A model generated the notes under the pieces. It was not told the DNA's origin. It saw only the letters and a program-made list of their open reading frames with translations, and did no database searches. The translations under genes were made by a program, and so were the position numbers. Source: Leptotrichia sp. oral taxon 498 (GTDB taxonomy: Bacteria; Fusobacteriota; Fusobacteriia; Fusobacteriales; Leptotrichiaceae). Taken from it: a DNA stretch of 64,000 nucleotides. The DNA lies in assembly GCF_002240055.1 (NCBI RefSeq), contig NZ_CP016753.1, forward strand, positions 620,001-684,000, given 5' to 3'. The first letter of the stretch is position 1. Each line of letters begins with the position of its first letter. Positions 53,701 through 62,186 of this stretch are shown piece after piece.

Positions 53701-53912
53701 CTTTTAGAAAAAGTATTTTTCTCATTATAATAATTATCCAGCATTGAATAATAATTTTCTAAATTTTTATTGGAAGTTGAAATATAAATTATTTTTTTAG
53801 CTTTCGATCGCTGCAAAATCCACGGAATTTCCCCTCGATACACTTTATCTTTCTCATTTAATTTTGCAAAAAAACTTTTATCCATCTGTTTTAAAAAATT
53901 AAAAAATTCCAT
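50796..53912 (-). CDS. mfd: Transcription-repair coupling factor Mfd
   Basis: A 1038-residue protein, about 100 residues shorter than E. coli Mfd (1148). In order: a UvrB-like N-terminal part (residues 1-200, GDIVDIFPPD near 167), the RNAP-interacting domain (VDDYVIHIQYGVGIYKGIQ, about 382-400), and the RecG-like translocase: Walker A VCGDVGYGKTEVA near 525, DEEQKFGVKAKEKL near 626, TATPIPRTLNLSL, and the second RecA domain with QLKGRVGRSNRQGYCYLL. It removes RNA polymerase stalled at DNA lesions and recruits UvrA. It is followed by the methyltransferase. N-terminal domains may be reduced, which explains the shorter length. Confidence 0.96.
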   Translation of the reverse strand: MEFFNFLKQMDKSFFAKLNEKDKVYRGEIPWILQRSKAKKIIYISTSNKNLENYYSMLDNYYNEKNTFSKSSDKDTKYIDIFENISQTKEDIVGINVKMLDILRNQDKFILFMNLQISLDIFFEKVNFLEFKIGSEYKFEKIKKFFLENGYESSYLVEKKGQFSQRGDIVDIFPPDLENPVRLEFFGDELESIRFFEVDSQISIEKIKEIKIFGNVLSGSEYELVEIISEINNDEVLIAIENKELIDYKMEEYILLNRKKENLYRKRYENLKKKSFFISTKNFSKEQLETFKDKEKLEKLANQNKIFIQTKNYEKKLSEYNHILKKNQNNFFVSNFELFEGFFSEKNKSFVLTDRELDGYIYENSRKIKKSIKYKKLNQILVDDYVIHIQYGVGIYKGIQTIDDKDYLKVKYADEDILYIPVEKLDRLEKYISNDLEPKLFRLGTSGFKRKRKKLEEDIQKFAAELIKIQARRKRQTGFIYQKDTVWQEEFEESFPFEVTPDQKKAIDDVKNDMESPKIMDRLVCGDVGYGKTEVAMRSAFKAIDNGKQVILVAPTTILAQQHFERFKKRFENYPIIIENLSRLTKSKSDEILKNLKNGTVDLVIGTHRLLSDDVVFNNLGLLIIDEEQKFGVKAKEKLKEKKDKLDVLTLTATPIPRTLNLSLLGIRDISIIDTPPVNRLPIITEILEWDENKVKMAILKELSRDGQVFYIYNDVKNMKNKVQELKEIIPDFVKIEFIHGQLPPQEIKDKLIRFENGDFDILVASTIIENGIDIPNVNTILIENFTGLGLAQVYQLKGRVGRSNRQGYCYLLKTRNTTKLGKQKEDSLFKVEGIKSGGFQISVEDLKIRGAGEILGDKQHGTIETFGYDLYIKMLNEEIQRQKGEFSEKVENVEIILFDQGFIPENYIQNEEKLNIYRRFATLSSNEELKDLVFEIKDRFGKIPESLKKFIMSIKFKLFAQKNKIKRTLEVKDGYRLYFVENCEKEIKNLAEKIKIKKVESLEILGENKKNVNEENFVVIEVLKKEFLEVVKRGEKL

Positions 53913-53935
53913 TTTCCACCCTCTCTTTTAAAATA

Positions 53936-53968
53936 TAAAAAAAACACTCTGGCTTTTCAGCCAAAGTG
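53936..53968 (-). terminator. Terminator of the RnfD-like gene
   Basis: CACTTTGGCT / AGCCAGAGTG (one mismatch), TTTC-type loop, followed by TTTTTTTT on the minus strand. Confidence 0.82.
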
Positions 53969-53990
53969 AATAGGATTTATTTCCCTATTT

Positions 53991-55055
53991 TTAATCTTCA
54001 TTATTTTGATTGTACAACTTCCAAACTCCAAATACTAAATAGATGTAAACTAAATATGGTATAAATCCATTGTTGTGTAAAAATGCGAACACAAAGACTA
54101 AAATCATAATTAATATTGCAAATCCAAGTCCTTGAATAATTTCCGCAATCGAAACAGTCTCATTTCCAAACACATTTGGTTTGTAAATAATGTTTATTCC
54201 TCTTGTGAAAATATTTAAAATTAAGATTGAGTAAATGATGGCTTCTGACTGAACACCCAAAAACCAAAAAGCAATTGTCGAAATTCCAAGCATAACCCCA
54301 AAAAATATTTTTCCAAAAGAATGCTCTGGACTTGTAAATTTATCCGTCATTACAAAAACTCCAAAGAATAAAAACTCTCCAAGTGAAGTTGACACCAAAA
54401 TGCCATTATTCGCCGCCAAATTTAATCCCATAAAAATTGTTATAAAAAAGGCCACTGGAATATGCCAAGTTATTCTTTGCCGAAAGATCAAATAAATTGC
54501 TCCAATAACAATTGCTAAGACAGACAATGAACCTATCATTCCTCTACTTGTTATAAATAGCGACATTATCTTTGAAGAATTGTCAATTGGTATTGTAAGT
54601 GCCCCATCAAATCCCCAAACTGGAGATTCTGGAATCAGAAATTTTGAAAAAAATGTCACAACAAATAATTTTCCCAATACAACTGGATTAAATATTTTTT
54701 TATCAATATCTCCATAAACATTTTTTCCAAAAACAACAGCCATCGCTCCTGCAAAAAGCGCTACATAAAATGGTACAAATGGAGGTAAAATCAGTCCTGT
54801 TAAAACTCCTATAGCTGTGGAAGAAAATGTGTCCTTTCTTTCTGAGATATTCTGCTTTCTATATAATTTTAAGTAAATTAATTCCACGACTTCCGCTCCA
54901 ATAGTAGAAGTTACTATAGTTATCAGTGGTTGTAAAGTATAAATAAAAGACGCTAAAAATATTGGAACTAGCGAAATAAAAATGTCAATGTTTGTCTTAA
55001 AGACATTTTCATTAATCTCTCTTTTTTTTCTTCTAAACATAATAAATTTTTTCAC
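53991..55055 (-). CDS. RnfD/NqrB-family membrane protein, orphan
   Basis: A 354-residue protein with about ten helices. The pattern NVYGDIDKKIFNPVVLGKLFVVTFFS and WHIPVAFFITIFMG, LGEFLFFGVFVMTDKFTSP matches the RnfD/NqrB membrane family, part of ion-pumping Rnf and Nqr complexes. The FMN-linking Thr motif (SGATxAT type) expected near residue 190 is not evident; instead ALTIPIDNSSKIMS occurs. No rnfA, B, C, E or G gene is nearby. The GTG start at 55055 is taken because the following ATG (5 codons in) has a very weak site. Its role outside a complex is unknown. Confidence 0.72.
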   Translation of the reverse strand: MKKFIMFRRKKREINENVFKTNIDIFISLVPIFLASFIYTLQPLITIVTSTIGAEVVELIYLKLYRKQNISERKDTFSSTAIGVLTGLILPPFVPFYVALFAGAMAVVFGKNVYGDIDKKIFNPVVLGKLFVVTFFSKFLIPESPVWGFDGALTIPIDNSSKIMSLFITSRGMIGSLSVLAIVIGAIYLIFRQRITWHIPVAFFITIFMGLNLAANNGILVSTSLGEFLFFGVFVMTDKFTSPEHSFGKIFFGVMLGISTIAFWFLGVQSEAIIYSILILNIFTRGINIIYKPNVFGNETVSIAEIIQGLGFAILIMILVFVFAFLHNNGFIPYLVYIYLVFGVWKLYNQNNED

Positions 55056-55096
55056 TACCTTTCTTGTTAAACTTTTAATAATTATTTTTTTCTAAC

Positions 55097-55717
55097 TTAT
55101 TCTTGTGATGATGCACCTGAGCTTTGACTACTTCCACCACTTTCACTTCCACTGGCAGAAGAAGATGAACTGCTGCTACTTTCACCACTGGTAGAACTAG
55201 ACGATTTTTTGTTGCCAGATGAACTTCCCGATGAATGCTTTTTAAATTTTTTAGGCGCATAATTTCCATTTTCAACAGCAAATTTTTTCTTGCCTTTTTT
55301 ATGATGCTTTTTACCATTCACATCCATTGCAAATTTTTCATTGACACTAGCTGCCGACTGACCTTGAAGATTTTTTTCTTGACTTAATTTTTGTTGTTGC
55401 TGTTGTTGTAATTGCTGCTGTTGTTGCAACTGCTGTTGCTTAAGTTGTTCCTGCTGCTGTTGCTGTTTAAGTTGTGCTTCCTTTGCAGCTATTTCTTGCG
55501 GAGTAGCAGGTTTTGGCGTACTTTGCTGTACTTTTTCAGGTGCCGGCTGAGCTGCTTTTACCACTTTTTTAGTATTTTTTTTCTTATTCATAATTCCAGA
55601 AAATGGATTAATATTTGTTTTTTGATTCAAATTTTTTGACTTTTTCGCAGTTAAACTTCCGAATGCAAGTAATCCGACAGAAATTAAAAATATGAAAATT
55701 CCTTTTATTTGTTTCAT
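55097..55717 (-). CDS. Secreted Gln- and Ser-rich low-complexity protein
   Basis: A 206-residue protein. The N-terminus is a signal peptide (MKQIKGIFIFLISVGLLAFGSLTA). Residues about 35-75 are Lys/Ala/Pro rich, residues about 78-115 are a poly-Gln tract (QLKQQQQQEQLKQQQLQQQQ), then a basic part (GKKHHKKGKKKFAVENG) and a Ser/Gly tail of about 50 residues. The gene is made of CAA/CAG repeats in the Gln part. There are no known domains. The ATG at 55717 has GGAGAG upstream. It might be an envelope or matrix protein, and such tracts often vary between strains. Confidence 0.65.
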   Translation of the reverse strand: MKQIKGIFIFLISVGLLAFGSLTAKKSKNLNQKTNINPFSGIMNKKKNTKKVVKAAQPAPEKVQQSTPKPATPQEIAAKEAQLKQQQQQEQLKQQQLQQQQQLQQQQQQKLSQEKNLQGQSAASVNEKFAMDVNGKKHHKKGKKKFAVENGNYAPKKFKKHSSGSSSGNKKSSSSTSGESSSSSSSSASGSESGGSSQSSGASSQE

Positions 55718-55751
55718 AGCTCTCTCCTAATTTTTATTATATTTTAGTCAC

Positions 55752-55783
55752 TTGTAAAAGCTTAAATTTTTTTACTTTTACAA
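55752..55783. repeat. Perfect inverted repeat upstream of the Gln-rich gene
   Basis: TTGTAAAAG (55752-55760) and CTTTTACAA (55775-55783), perfect 9-bp arms, 14-nt loop. It lies about 40 nt upstream of the ribosome binding site. A -10 like TATAAT (55741-55736, minus strand) lies next to it. No T tract follows, so an operator is more likely than a terminator. Confidence 0.35.
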
Positions 55784-55839
55784 TTACTTACTCAAATTAT
55801 ATTTATTTTTTATTATAACATATTTTTCCTAATAATTCC

Positions 55840-57600
55840 TTATTTTTTTTTAGAAAAATCAAAGTTTTTGTTATAAAGTGACCTATAAAGTCCATTTTTT
55901 TCCAGAAGCTCGGTGTGAGTTCCTATTTCTTTTATTTCTCCTTGCTGCAACACCACTATTTTATCGCTATTTTCAATAGTTGTAAGTCTGTGAGCGATGA
56001 CAAATGTAGTTTTATTTCCCATCAATTTTTCCAGCGCATCTTGAACTAATTTTTCTGATTCATTATCCAGAGCTGAAGTAGCCTCATCCAATATAAGAAT
56101 TTGCGGATTTTCAAGAATTGCACGAGCAATTGCTATTCTCTGTTTCTGTCCTCCTGACAATTTTACTCCCCGTTCACCGATTTCAGTATTATAGCCTTCT
56201 TCCAGATTTTCTATAAAATCATGTGCATTAGCTTTTTTTGCGGCTTCTTTTATTTCATCAAAAGTAGCATCTCTTTTTCCGTATTTTATATTTTGCAAAA
56301 TTGTTCCAGAAAATAAAAATGTCTCCTGCGGAACTATTCCAATATTTTTTCTCAAAGACTTCACATCATAATCTTTTATATCCACTCCATCAATTTTTAT
56401 CACTCCACTTGACACATCAAAAAATCTAGGAATCAAATTTACAAGGGTCGATTTTCCACCGCCAGAATTTCCTACAAAAGCCACTGTTTCACCTTTTTTT
56501 ACAGTTAAATTTATATTTTTTAAAATTCTCTCCTCGCTATCTTTATATTTAAAATCCACATTTTCAAAAGTTATATTATCTGAAAAATATTGAAATAAAA
56601 TCTTATTTTCGTTATCAATAATCTTAGGTTCTTCCTCCAAAATTTCAAAAACTCTCCCAACTGACGGAATATCCACGCTAATTTCGTTAAATCTAGTAAT
56701 TGCACGACGAATTGGAGTATACATCGAACTTATGGCTCCCATTATAGTGACAAAATCTCCTGGCGTGAAATCATGTCCTCGTAAAACACGATAACCTCCT
56801 GCAAGTAACAGTCCCGCTATCATAATGTAGTTTAACGCTTCTGAAACAGCACTTGAGCGAGCATTGTATTTCGCAGTTTGAATGGCAATTCTTTTCAACT
56901 TCGTATTTTTTATTCTAAAATCTCTGATTTCCTCCTGTTCCATAGCAAATGCCTTTATAACACGGATTCCAGAAAGTGACTCCTGCAATTTTGAATTTAT
57001 TACTCCCATCGCTTCTTGCCTTTTTTTCCCAGAACGTTTTAATTTTTTTGAATATTTTTTTACAACCGTAATCAAAACAGGTGCAACAATTAAAATTCCC
57101 AAAGTCAACTTCCAGTCAATACTAAGTGCAAGCCCAAAACAAATCACAACTTTAAAAATTTCTGGAATCATATTAAATGTTTCTTTTATTACACTATTTA
57201 TATTATTTGGGTCAGTTACGACCTTTGTCATGAGTTCTCCAATTTTGGCACTAGAAAAATATTCCATATCAAGTTTTTGTATCTTTATGTAAATATCATC
57301 GACGATATTTTTGTATATCGAAGCGGAAATTAATGCTGAAAATACAGTATTCCAGTAAACTAGCACAGCTCCTATTATTGCAAGCAAAATCATAGACCCT
57401 GCCGCATAAAGAATATCTTTTTCATTGCTCTCAATAATTCCCTTATCAAAAAGTCTTTTTATAAGAGCAAGTGGTGCCGAAGACACCGCTGATGAAATCA
57501 TTGCCAGCAAAATATTTAAAAATATAGGAATCGAGTAACGCTTCATATATTTCCTTAATTTTTTTATTGAATTATAATTTTCTGATTCAATAACTTTCAT
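55840..57600 (-). CDS. MsbA-like ABC exporter (half transporter)
   Basis: A 586-residue protein. Residues 1-310 form six transmembrane helices with the coupling region typical of exporters; the ABC domain follows with Walker A FVGNSGGGKSTLVNLIPR near residue 380, Q-loop, signature VKLSGGQKQRIAIARA near residue 485 and Walker B ILILDEATSALD. The H-loop VIAHRLTT is present. It works as a homodimer. Lipid A export (MsbA) or another lipid/peptide export is possible; location beside the glycan locus favours an envelope role. It has AAAGGA before the ATG. Confidence 0.87.
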   Translation of the reverse strand: MKVIESENYNSIKKLRKYMKRYSIPIFLNILLAMISSAVSSAPLALIKRLFDKGIIESNEKDILYAAGSMILLAIIGAVLVYWNTVFSALISASIYKNIVDDIYIKIQKLDMEYFSSAKIGELMTKVVTDPNNINSVIKETFNMIPEIFKVVICFGLALSIDWKLTLGILIVAPVLITVVKKYSKKLKRSGKKRQEAMGVINSKLQESLSGIRVIKAFAMEQEEIRDFRIKNTKLKRIAIQTAKYNARSSAVSEALNYIMIAGLLLAGGYRVLRGHDFTPGDFVTIMGAISSMYTPIRRAITRFNEISVDIPSVGRVFEILEEEPKIIDNENKILFQYFSDNITFENVDFKYKDSEERILKNINLTVKKGETVAFVGNSGGGKSTLVNLIPRFFDVSSGVIKIDGVDIKDYDVKSLRKNIGIVPQETFLFSGTILQNIKYGKRDATFDEIKEAAKKANAHDFIENLEEGYNTEIGERGVKLSGGQKQRIAIARAILENPQILILDEATSALDNESEKLVQDALEKLMGNKTTFVIAHRLTTIENSDKIVVLQQGEIKEIGTHTELLEKNGLYRSLYNKNFDFSKKK

Positions 57601-57639
57601 TTTTATTTTCCTTTCTTTTAAATCTAAAAACTTAAAAAT

Positions 57640-58719
57640 CTAAAATTTAAATAATTTTTTTATTTTTTTGTATAATGGGGTTTCTCCGTTATTTATTTCT
57701 TTTTTAAATTCAGATAAATTTTTAAAATCATCTCCACTTATCCGATAAATCCAGTCTTTGTTCAAATTCAACGAATTTGCTCCTTTTCTTGTCGTAACAA
57801 ACACTTCCACGCCAAGTTTTTTTAAATCTTCTCTATTCCCTTTATAACGGTGTCCCCAAGGATACGCCAAAACAAAAGGAGTTTTGTGAAGATTTTTTTC
57901 AATAATCTTTTTATTTTCTAAAATTTCAAAATTTACTATTTCTGCAAATTTATTTTCATCAATTTTATAGAAAAACTCATCTTTTTTTTCAACAAATAGT
58001 TTATTCAAAAATTCTATTTTTTCCTTACGAGATTTTTTCCGAAATCCATCAGAATTTTCAATTTTTCTATACTTTTCAACAAAATTTTTCTTTGGACGAA
58101 ATCCAGCGACTGACACTTGGCTAATCAGTTTAAAAACAGGAAGCCCATCTAATTTACCACTGTCATTTTTCACATTAAAATGTCCATCTTTTCCTTCATA
58201 AAATAAATTGTAGCTCTCTCTTTTAAAATACGGCGAAGTATCTTTTTCATAAAAATCCACAACTTTGATTCGCTTTATTGTCAAATCATGTGAATGTGTG
58301 TGCATCTGAAAATCAACTAAGCCACTTTCATACATTTCCTTTATATTTTCCCAGCTCAAATAATCCGCATTATTTCCGACATATCTCGTATTCAAAAAAA
58401 TAGTCGCCTTTATATTATATTTTTTCAAAATTGGATAAGCTAGTGTATAATTATTTTTGTAGCCGTCGTCAAATGTGACAAGTATTGAATTTTCAGGCAA
58501 TTTGTAATTTATCTTTTTTAACTCTTCCATTTTAAAAGAAGTCTTATCTTTAATAAGTTTGATCTGCTCTTCAAACTCATCTACAAATATCCCTTCTTTT
58601 CCAGGTTTGTCATCAATGCTATGATACATAAGGCAAATTGCAAATTTTTTTCTAGTTTTGTTGTAAATAATAAATATTAGAAATAGCAAAATAACAATTG
58701 CTACTAAAATTACAGCCAT
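57640..58719 (-). CDS. Membrane-anchored polysaccharide deacetylase
   Basis: A 359-residue protein with an N-terminal membrane anchor (VILVAIVILLFLIFIIY), then a NodB-like deacetylase domain: FAICLMYHSIDDKPGKEG, NSILVTFDDGYKNNYT (catalytic Asp pair) and FQMHTHSHDLTIKR (metal His pair), and YPWGHRYKGN near residue 290. It removes N-acetyl groups from a glycan in the envelope. A long insertion of about 130 residues lies between the HxxxH motif and the YPWG block. The ATG at 58719 follows GAGG by about 11 nt; a GTG upstream overlaps it. It is followed by a GT2 gene in the same run. Confidence 0.84.
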   Translation of the reverse strand: MAVILVAIVILLFLIFIIYNKTRKKFAICLMYHSIDDKPGKEGIFVDEFEEQIKLIKDKTSFKMEELKKINYKLPENSILVTFDDGYKNNYTLAYPILKKYNIKATIFLNTRYVGNNADYLSWENIKEMYESGLVDFQMHTHSHDLTIKRIKVVDFYEKDTSPYFKRESYNLFYEGKDGHFNVKNDSGKLDGLPVFKLISQVSVAGFRPKKNFVEKYRKIENSDGFRKKSRKEKIEFLNKLFVEKKDEFFYKIDENKFAEIVNFEILENKKIIEKNLHKTPFVLAYPWGHRYKGNREDLKKLGVEVFVTTRKGANSLNLNKDWIYRISGDDFKNLSEFKKEINNGETPLYKKIKKLFKF

Positions 58720-58732
58720 TACTTTTTTCACC

Positions 58733-59473
58733 TCACTTTATTTTCCCAGTCATTTTTAAAAATTTAGCTCTCACTTTTTTTATAAATCTGTCAATTTTAA
58801 AACTTAAAATTGTGTTTTTTTTATTTTTACTAAAATGCACATGTCTTTTGTCTCCAATATGTTTCACGCAAGGTTCTTTAAAAAATACAGTACAAAATCC
58901 CTTCTCTTTATAAAAATCTGATAAAACTTCTTCATATCGCTGATTTTCAAGCTTTTCGTGAAGTCCAAACAAATCCATGTCTTTTTTTCGCCGAAGCCCA
59001 GGATTATAAGTAAAAATCTCACCTTTTACCTTGTAAAATCTTTCACCCGACTTTGACACATAATCGTCTTTTTCGCTAAAAAAATAATCATTGTTGTAAT
59101 CTTCCTTCGCTCTCATTCCGACAATCAAAATTGAGCTGTCTTCCTCAAGAAGAGCCATTGACTTTTCAATAAATCCCTTTTTAAAAAACTTCCAGTCATC
59201 TTCACAATGAAAGATATATTTTGTGTCAACTTCTTTATAAGCTTTGTCAATTGACTTTAATTGCCCTAATCTTGTAGAATTTACAATAAGTTTAAAATTT
59301 TGATTTTTATAATTTGAAATCAATTTTTCCAATTTCTTTCCTTCGGTACTATCTTCCGTAATTATTATTTCTTTTATCGGATAAGTATTGTACTCAAAAA
59401 AACTGTCCAATGTTTCTCTTAACAAATCAAATCTTCCAGCACTTGTAATGACAAGTGTAACTTCTTTTTTCAT
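58733..59473 (-). CDS. GT2-family glycosyltransferase
   Basis: A 246-residue GT-A enzyme: VTLVITSAGRFDLLRETLDSFFE, IIITEDSTEGKK, and YIFHCEDDWKFFKKGF with the EDD (DxD-like) metal site near residue 96. The C-terminal part is Lys-rich and lacks a membrane helix. It ends 13 nt before the deacetylase start on the same strand. The linkage and sugar are unknown. The locus context suggests a role in LPS or capsule assembly. Confidence 0.83.
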   Translation of the reverse strand: MKKEVTLVITSAGRFDLLRETLDSFFEYNTYPIKEIIITEDSTEGKKLEKLISNYKNQNFKLIVNSTRLGQLKSIDKAYKEVDTKYIFHCEDDWKFFKKGFIEKSMALLEEDSSILIVGMRAKEDYNNDYFFSEKDDYVSKSGERFYKVKGEIFTYNPGLRRKKDMDLFGLHEKLENQRYEEVLSDFYKEKGFCTVFFKEPCVKHIGDKRHVHFSKNKKNTILSFKIDRFIKKVRAKFLKMTGKIK

Positions 59474-59498
59474 CGTTTTTTCTCTTTTCTATAATAAT

Positions 59499-61046
59499 TT
59501 AATCATATTGATTCAGCCCTTTTTCAGCTACCATCTTTTTATTTTTTATCGCATCACTTAACAATTTGTCATTTTCTTTTAAGTGACTTCTATCATTTTC
59601 CTTATGAAAAATATGATAAGTTAGCGCACTAAACTTCAATTTCTTTTTTTTAATTCCATTATTAAAAAGCCTTAGCGCAAGTTCGCTATCTTCTCTACCC
59701 CAGCCCTCAATTTTTTCCTCAAATCCATTTACAAGCTCTAAATCCTTCTTAAAAAAAGACATGTTGCAACTTCTAATCCCCTTTAAATTTTTATCTTTTT
59801 TTGTCAAAATTTTAGATAAAATCGAATTTCTTATCATATTAAGTTTATTTTTAAAATTTTTGTCAAACAAATTTTTCCACAAATTTAATTTTTCGCCATT
59901 TATAATTTTTTGCGATTTATCTTTTGATATTATAACACGAGAACCTTGAATAAAAAAGCCATTTTCTTTTTTTTCAATATGATCTTGCACAAAATGTCTC
60001 TCCAATATCAAATCCCCGTCAATTATTATGACATAATTTCCAGTTGCCTTAGCAATCGCTCTATTTCTCGACATTCCCGCTCTAAATCCCTTATCTTCCT
60101 GCCAGGAATGAATAATTTTTACAAAAGGATTACTAATTTGAAAATCTCGTACCAAATTAGCTGTTTCCTCCCTTGAGCCATCATCTGCCACAATAATTTC
60201 ATGCGGCAGGACAGTTTGAGCCAAAACGCTTTCTAAACACAGTTTTAATGCATCTGGCCAATTATAAGTCGTAATCACAAGAGAAGTGTCTTTTCCCAAA
60301 GTGTTGTAATAAGCTTCGCGCAATTTAGTATATTTTGTCATCGTATAAATCGAGCTATACTTTGCCAGCAAATATCCTTCATAGCCGTCCAAAAATCCCA
60401 ATTGCAAAATATACATTTTCACAAATCTAAACAACATTTTTGAATAAATTTTTATAAAACTTGGATTTTTTTTATTTTTTATATATTCTTTCGCACTTTG
60501 TGAAGTATACCGATTCAACTTTTCCAAAAATTCTTCGATACTGTCGTAAGTATAATGAATTATAAGCTCATTAATTTTTTCAATTTTTTCTTTTGTTTGA
60601 TATTTCTCGTGAACTTCCCTGTTACTAATTTTAACTTTCCCATTTTTCCAAAGTCTAATTACATAGTCGTCCCAGCCACCAAACTTAATTTTACGCCCAA
60701 AAGCGATGTTTCTAAGTTTTATTTTATAAACTTCACTTGAAGGATTACTACTATTTATGATCATTTTTATTTTTTCTTTTAATTCAGACGACACAACCTC
60801 ATCTGCATCAAGAAGTAAAATCCACTCTCCACAGCACTTTTCCAAAACAGAATTTTTTTGAGGCCCATATCCTTTCCATTTTTCCACAAAAACTTTTGCC
60901 CCTTTAAACTTGGCTATTTCCACAGTTCTATCTCTACTCTCGCTATCGACAACAATTATTTCATCTGCAATCCCTTTAATCGCATCAATCGTCTTTCCAA
61001 TCCTATTTTCCTCATTAAAAGTTATTATCCCAACCGATAATTTCAT
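59499..61046 (-). CDS. Bifunctional GT2-GT2 glycosyltransferase
   Basis: A 515-residue protein with two GT2 domains. Residues 1-~245: SVGIITFNEENRIGKTIDAI, VVDSESRDRTVEIAK and LLLDADEVVSSELKEKI (DAD), a WaaE/KdtX-like fold. Residues ~253-510: SLVITTYNWPDALKLCLESV, EIIVADDGSREETANLV and YVIIIDGDLILERHFV (DGD), then EGWGREDSELALRLFNNG, which is the ED catalytic block of a different GT2 subfamily. Fusion of two transferases suggests consecutive sugar additions. It starts 35 nt after the GT9 gene. GGGAGAAAG precedes the ATG. Confidence 0.85.
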   Translation of the reverse strand: MKLSVGIITFNEENRIGKTIDAIKGIADEIIVVDSESRDRTVEIAKFKGAKVFVEKWKGYGPQKNSVLEKCCGEWILLLDADEVVSSELKEKIKMIINSSNPSSEVYKIKLRNIAFGRKIKFGGWDDYVIRLWKNGKVKISNREVHEKYQTKEKIEKINELIIHYTYDSIEEFLEKLNRYTSQSAKEYIKNKKNPSFIKIYSKMLFRFVKMYILQLGFLDGYEGYLLAKYSSIYTMTKYTKLREAYYNTLGKDTSLVITTYNWPDALKLCLESVLAQTVLPHEIIVADDGSREETANLVRDFQISNPFVKIIHSWQEDKGFRAGMSRNRAIAKATGNYVIIIDGDLILERHFVQDHIEKKENGFFIQGSRVIISKDKSQKIINGEKLNLWKNLFDKNFKNKLNMIRNSILSKILTKKDKNLKGIRSCNMSFFKKDLELVNGFEEKIEGWGREDSELALRLFNNGIKKKKLKFSALTYHIFHKENDRSHLKENDKLLSDAIKNKKMVAEKGLNQYD

Positions 61047-61080
61047 TTAGCTTTCTCCCATTTTTTAAAATTATTTTTCT

Positions 61081-62121
61081 TTAAAAATTACATAAAAGTT
61101 TTTCAAAATCAATATCATTTATATTTTTTTCTGGAAAATCAATCAAAATATTTCCTTCTTCCTTTATCCGCCATTTATTTTTATTAAGCTTTGGTCCATA
61201 AAAAGCCATCACTTTTCGATTTAATCCCTCTCCCAAATGAAGTATCGAAGTATCCAAGGAAACGACTAAGTCACTTCGATTAATTAGAGAAATACTATCC
61301 AAAATCGTCCTTGAATCTTCAAAAAAATATACATTCTCATCATTCACATTCTTTAGTGTTTCATAAATTTGCTCTCTGTCAGATGGTGAATCAAGTATCA
61401 CAATTTTATCATTTGGATATTTTTTTCTCAATTTTTTTAATATCACAAGTGAATTTTTCAAATTTGTCTTTCTTCCACTCGAAGCCCCAAAAAAGTTTAC
61501 TGAAATCACTCTTTCGCTTTTATCACTTTGACGAATATTTTTTTCTCTAAAAAATTTGTCAACTTTTTTTTCTGACTCACTTGAAATCGGCACCTCATAT
61601 TTAGTATTCGTAATTTTAATATTTACACAGTTAAGCATTTCCCGATAGATGTCTTTCATCCTCAAAGTCTTACTTTGTTTGACATTCTCGTTGTAAACTG
61701 AAAAATCATCTTTGTTGTACCCAATATTCACTTTAGCATTCATTTTATTTAGAAAATAAACTTGCTTGTATTTTAGACCTTCTGTAGAATCCAGTATCAC
61801 ATCATAATTATTTGGCTTTAATTTTTTTATCATCTCTTTCCACTCTCTAAGCTTTTTTCTGTTAAAGACATAATAATTATCAATATTTTTATTATATTTC
61901 AACAAATTTTCCAAAGAATTATCAGAAATTACATCCAGCTGTATATGTGGATATTTTTTCTTAATTTCTCTAAACATAAAAGAACTTATAATATAATCTC
62001 CTATTTTCCCATCTATTCGCATAAACAGCATTTTTTTTATTTTATCAGGTGTAAGATTCACTTTTTCTTTCTTTTTGTCAAACATTTTACTCAAAAAATC
62101 ATTTTTCTTATCAATTAACAC
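61081..62121 (-). CDS. GT9-family heptosyltransferase-like protein, start possibly behind an A7 tract
   Basis: A 346-residue protein of the LPS heptosyltransferase (GT9) family: MLFMRIDGKIGDYIISSFMFREIKKKYP near residue 32, SVNFFGASSGRKTN and RSDLVVSLDTSILHLGEGLNRKVMAFYGP near residue 290, the donor-binding block. The frame is open from 62121 (GTG), which lacks a ribosome binding site. An ATG at 62171 reads eight codons and then stops; if the A7 run at 62160-62154 had eight A, the ATG frame would join the long one and add INWKFYKPYRDV, which looks like protein. See finding. Confidence 0.82.
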   Translation of the reverse strand: MLIDKKNDFLSKMFDKKKEKVNLTPDKIKKMLFMRIDGKIGDYIISSFMFREIKKKYPHIQLDVISDNSLENLLKYNKNIDNYYVFNRKKLREWKEMIKKLKPNNYDVILDSTEGLKYKQVYFLNKMNAKVNIGYNKDDFSVYNENVKQSKTLRMKDIYREMLNCVNIKITNTKYEVPISSESEKKVDKFFREKNIRQSDKSERVISVNFFGASSGRKTNLKNSLVILKKLRKKYPNDKIVILDSPSDREQIYETLKNVNDENVYFFEDSRTILDSISLINRSDLVVSLDTSILHLGEGLNRKVMAFYGPKLNKNKWRIKEEGNILIDFPEKNINDIDFEKLLCNF

Positions 62122-62186
62122 ATCTCTATAAGGTTTGTAAAACTTCCAATTTATTTTTTTATTTCTTTCATTTTCTTCTTTATTTT

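Noticed and set aside
55075-55639. Alternative frames on both strands of the poly-Gln gene
   Set aside because: They are Leu- or Val-rich shadows of the CAA/CAG repeat with no start signals.
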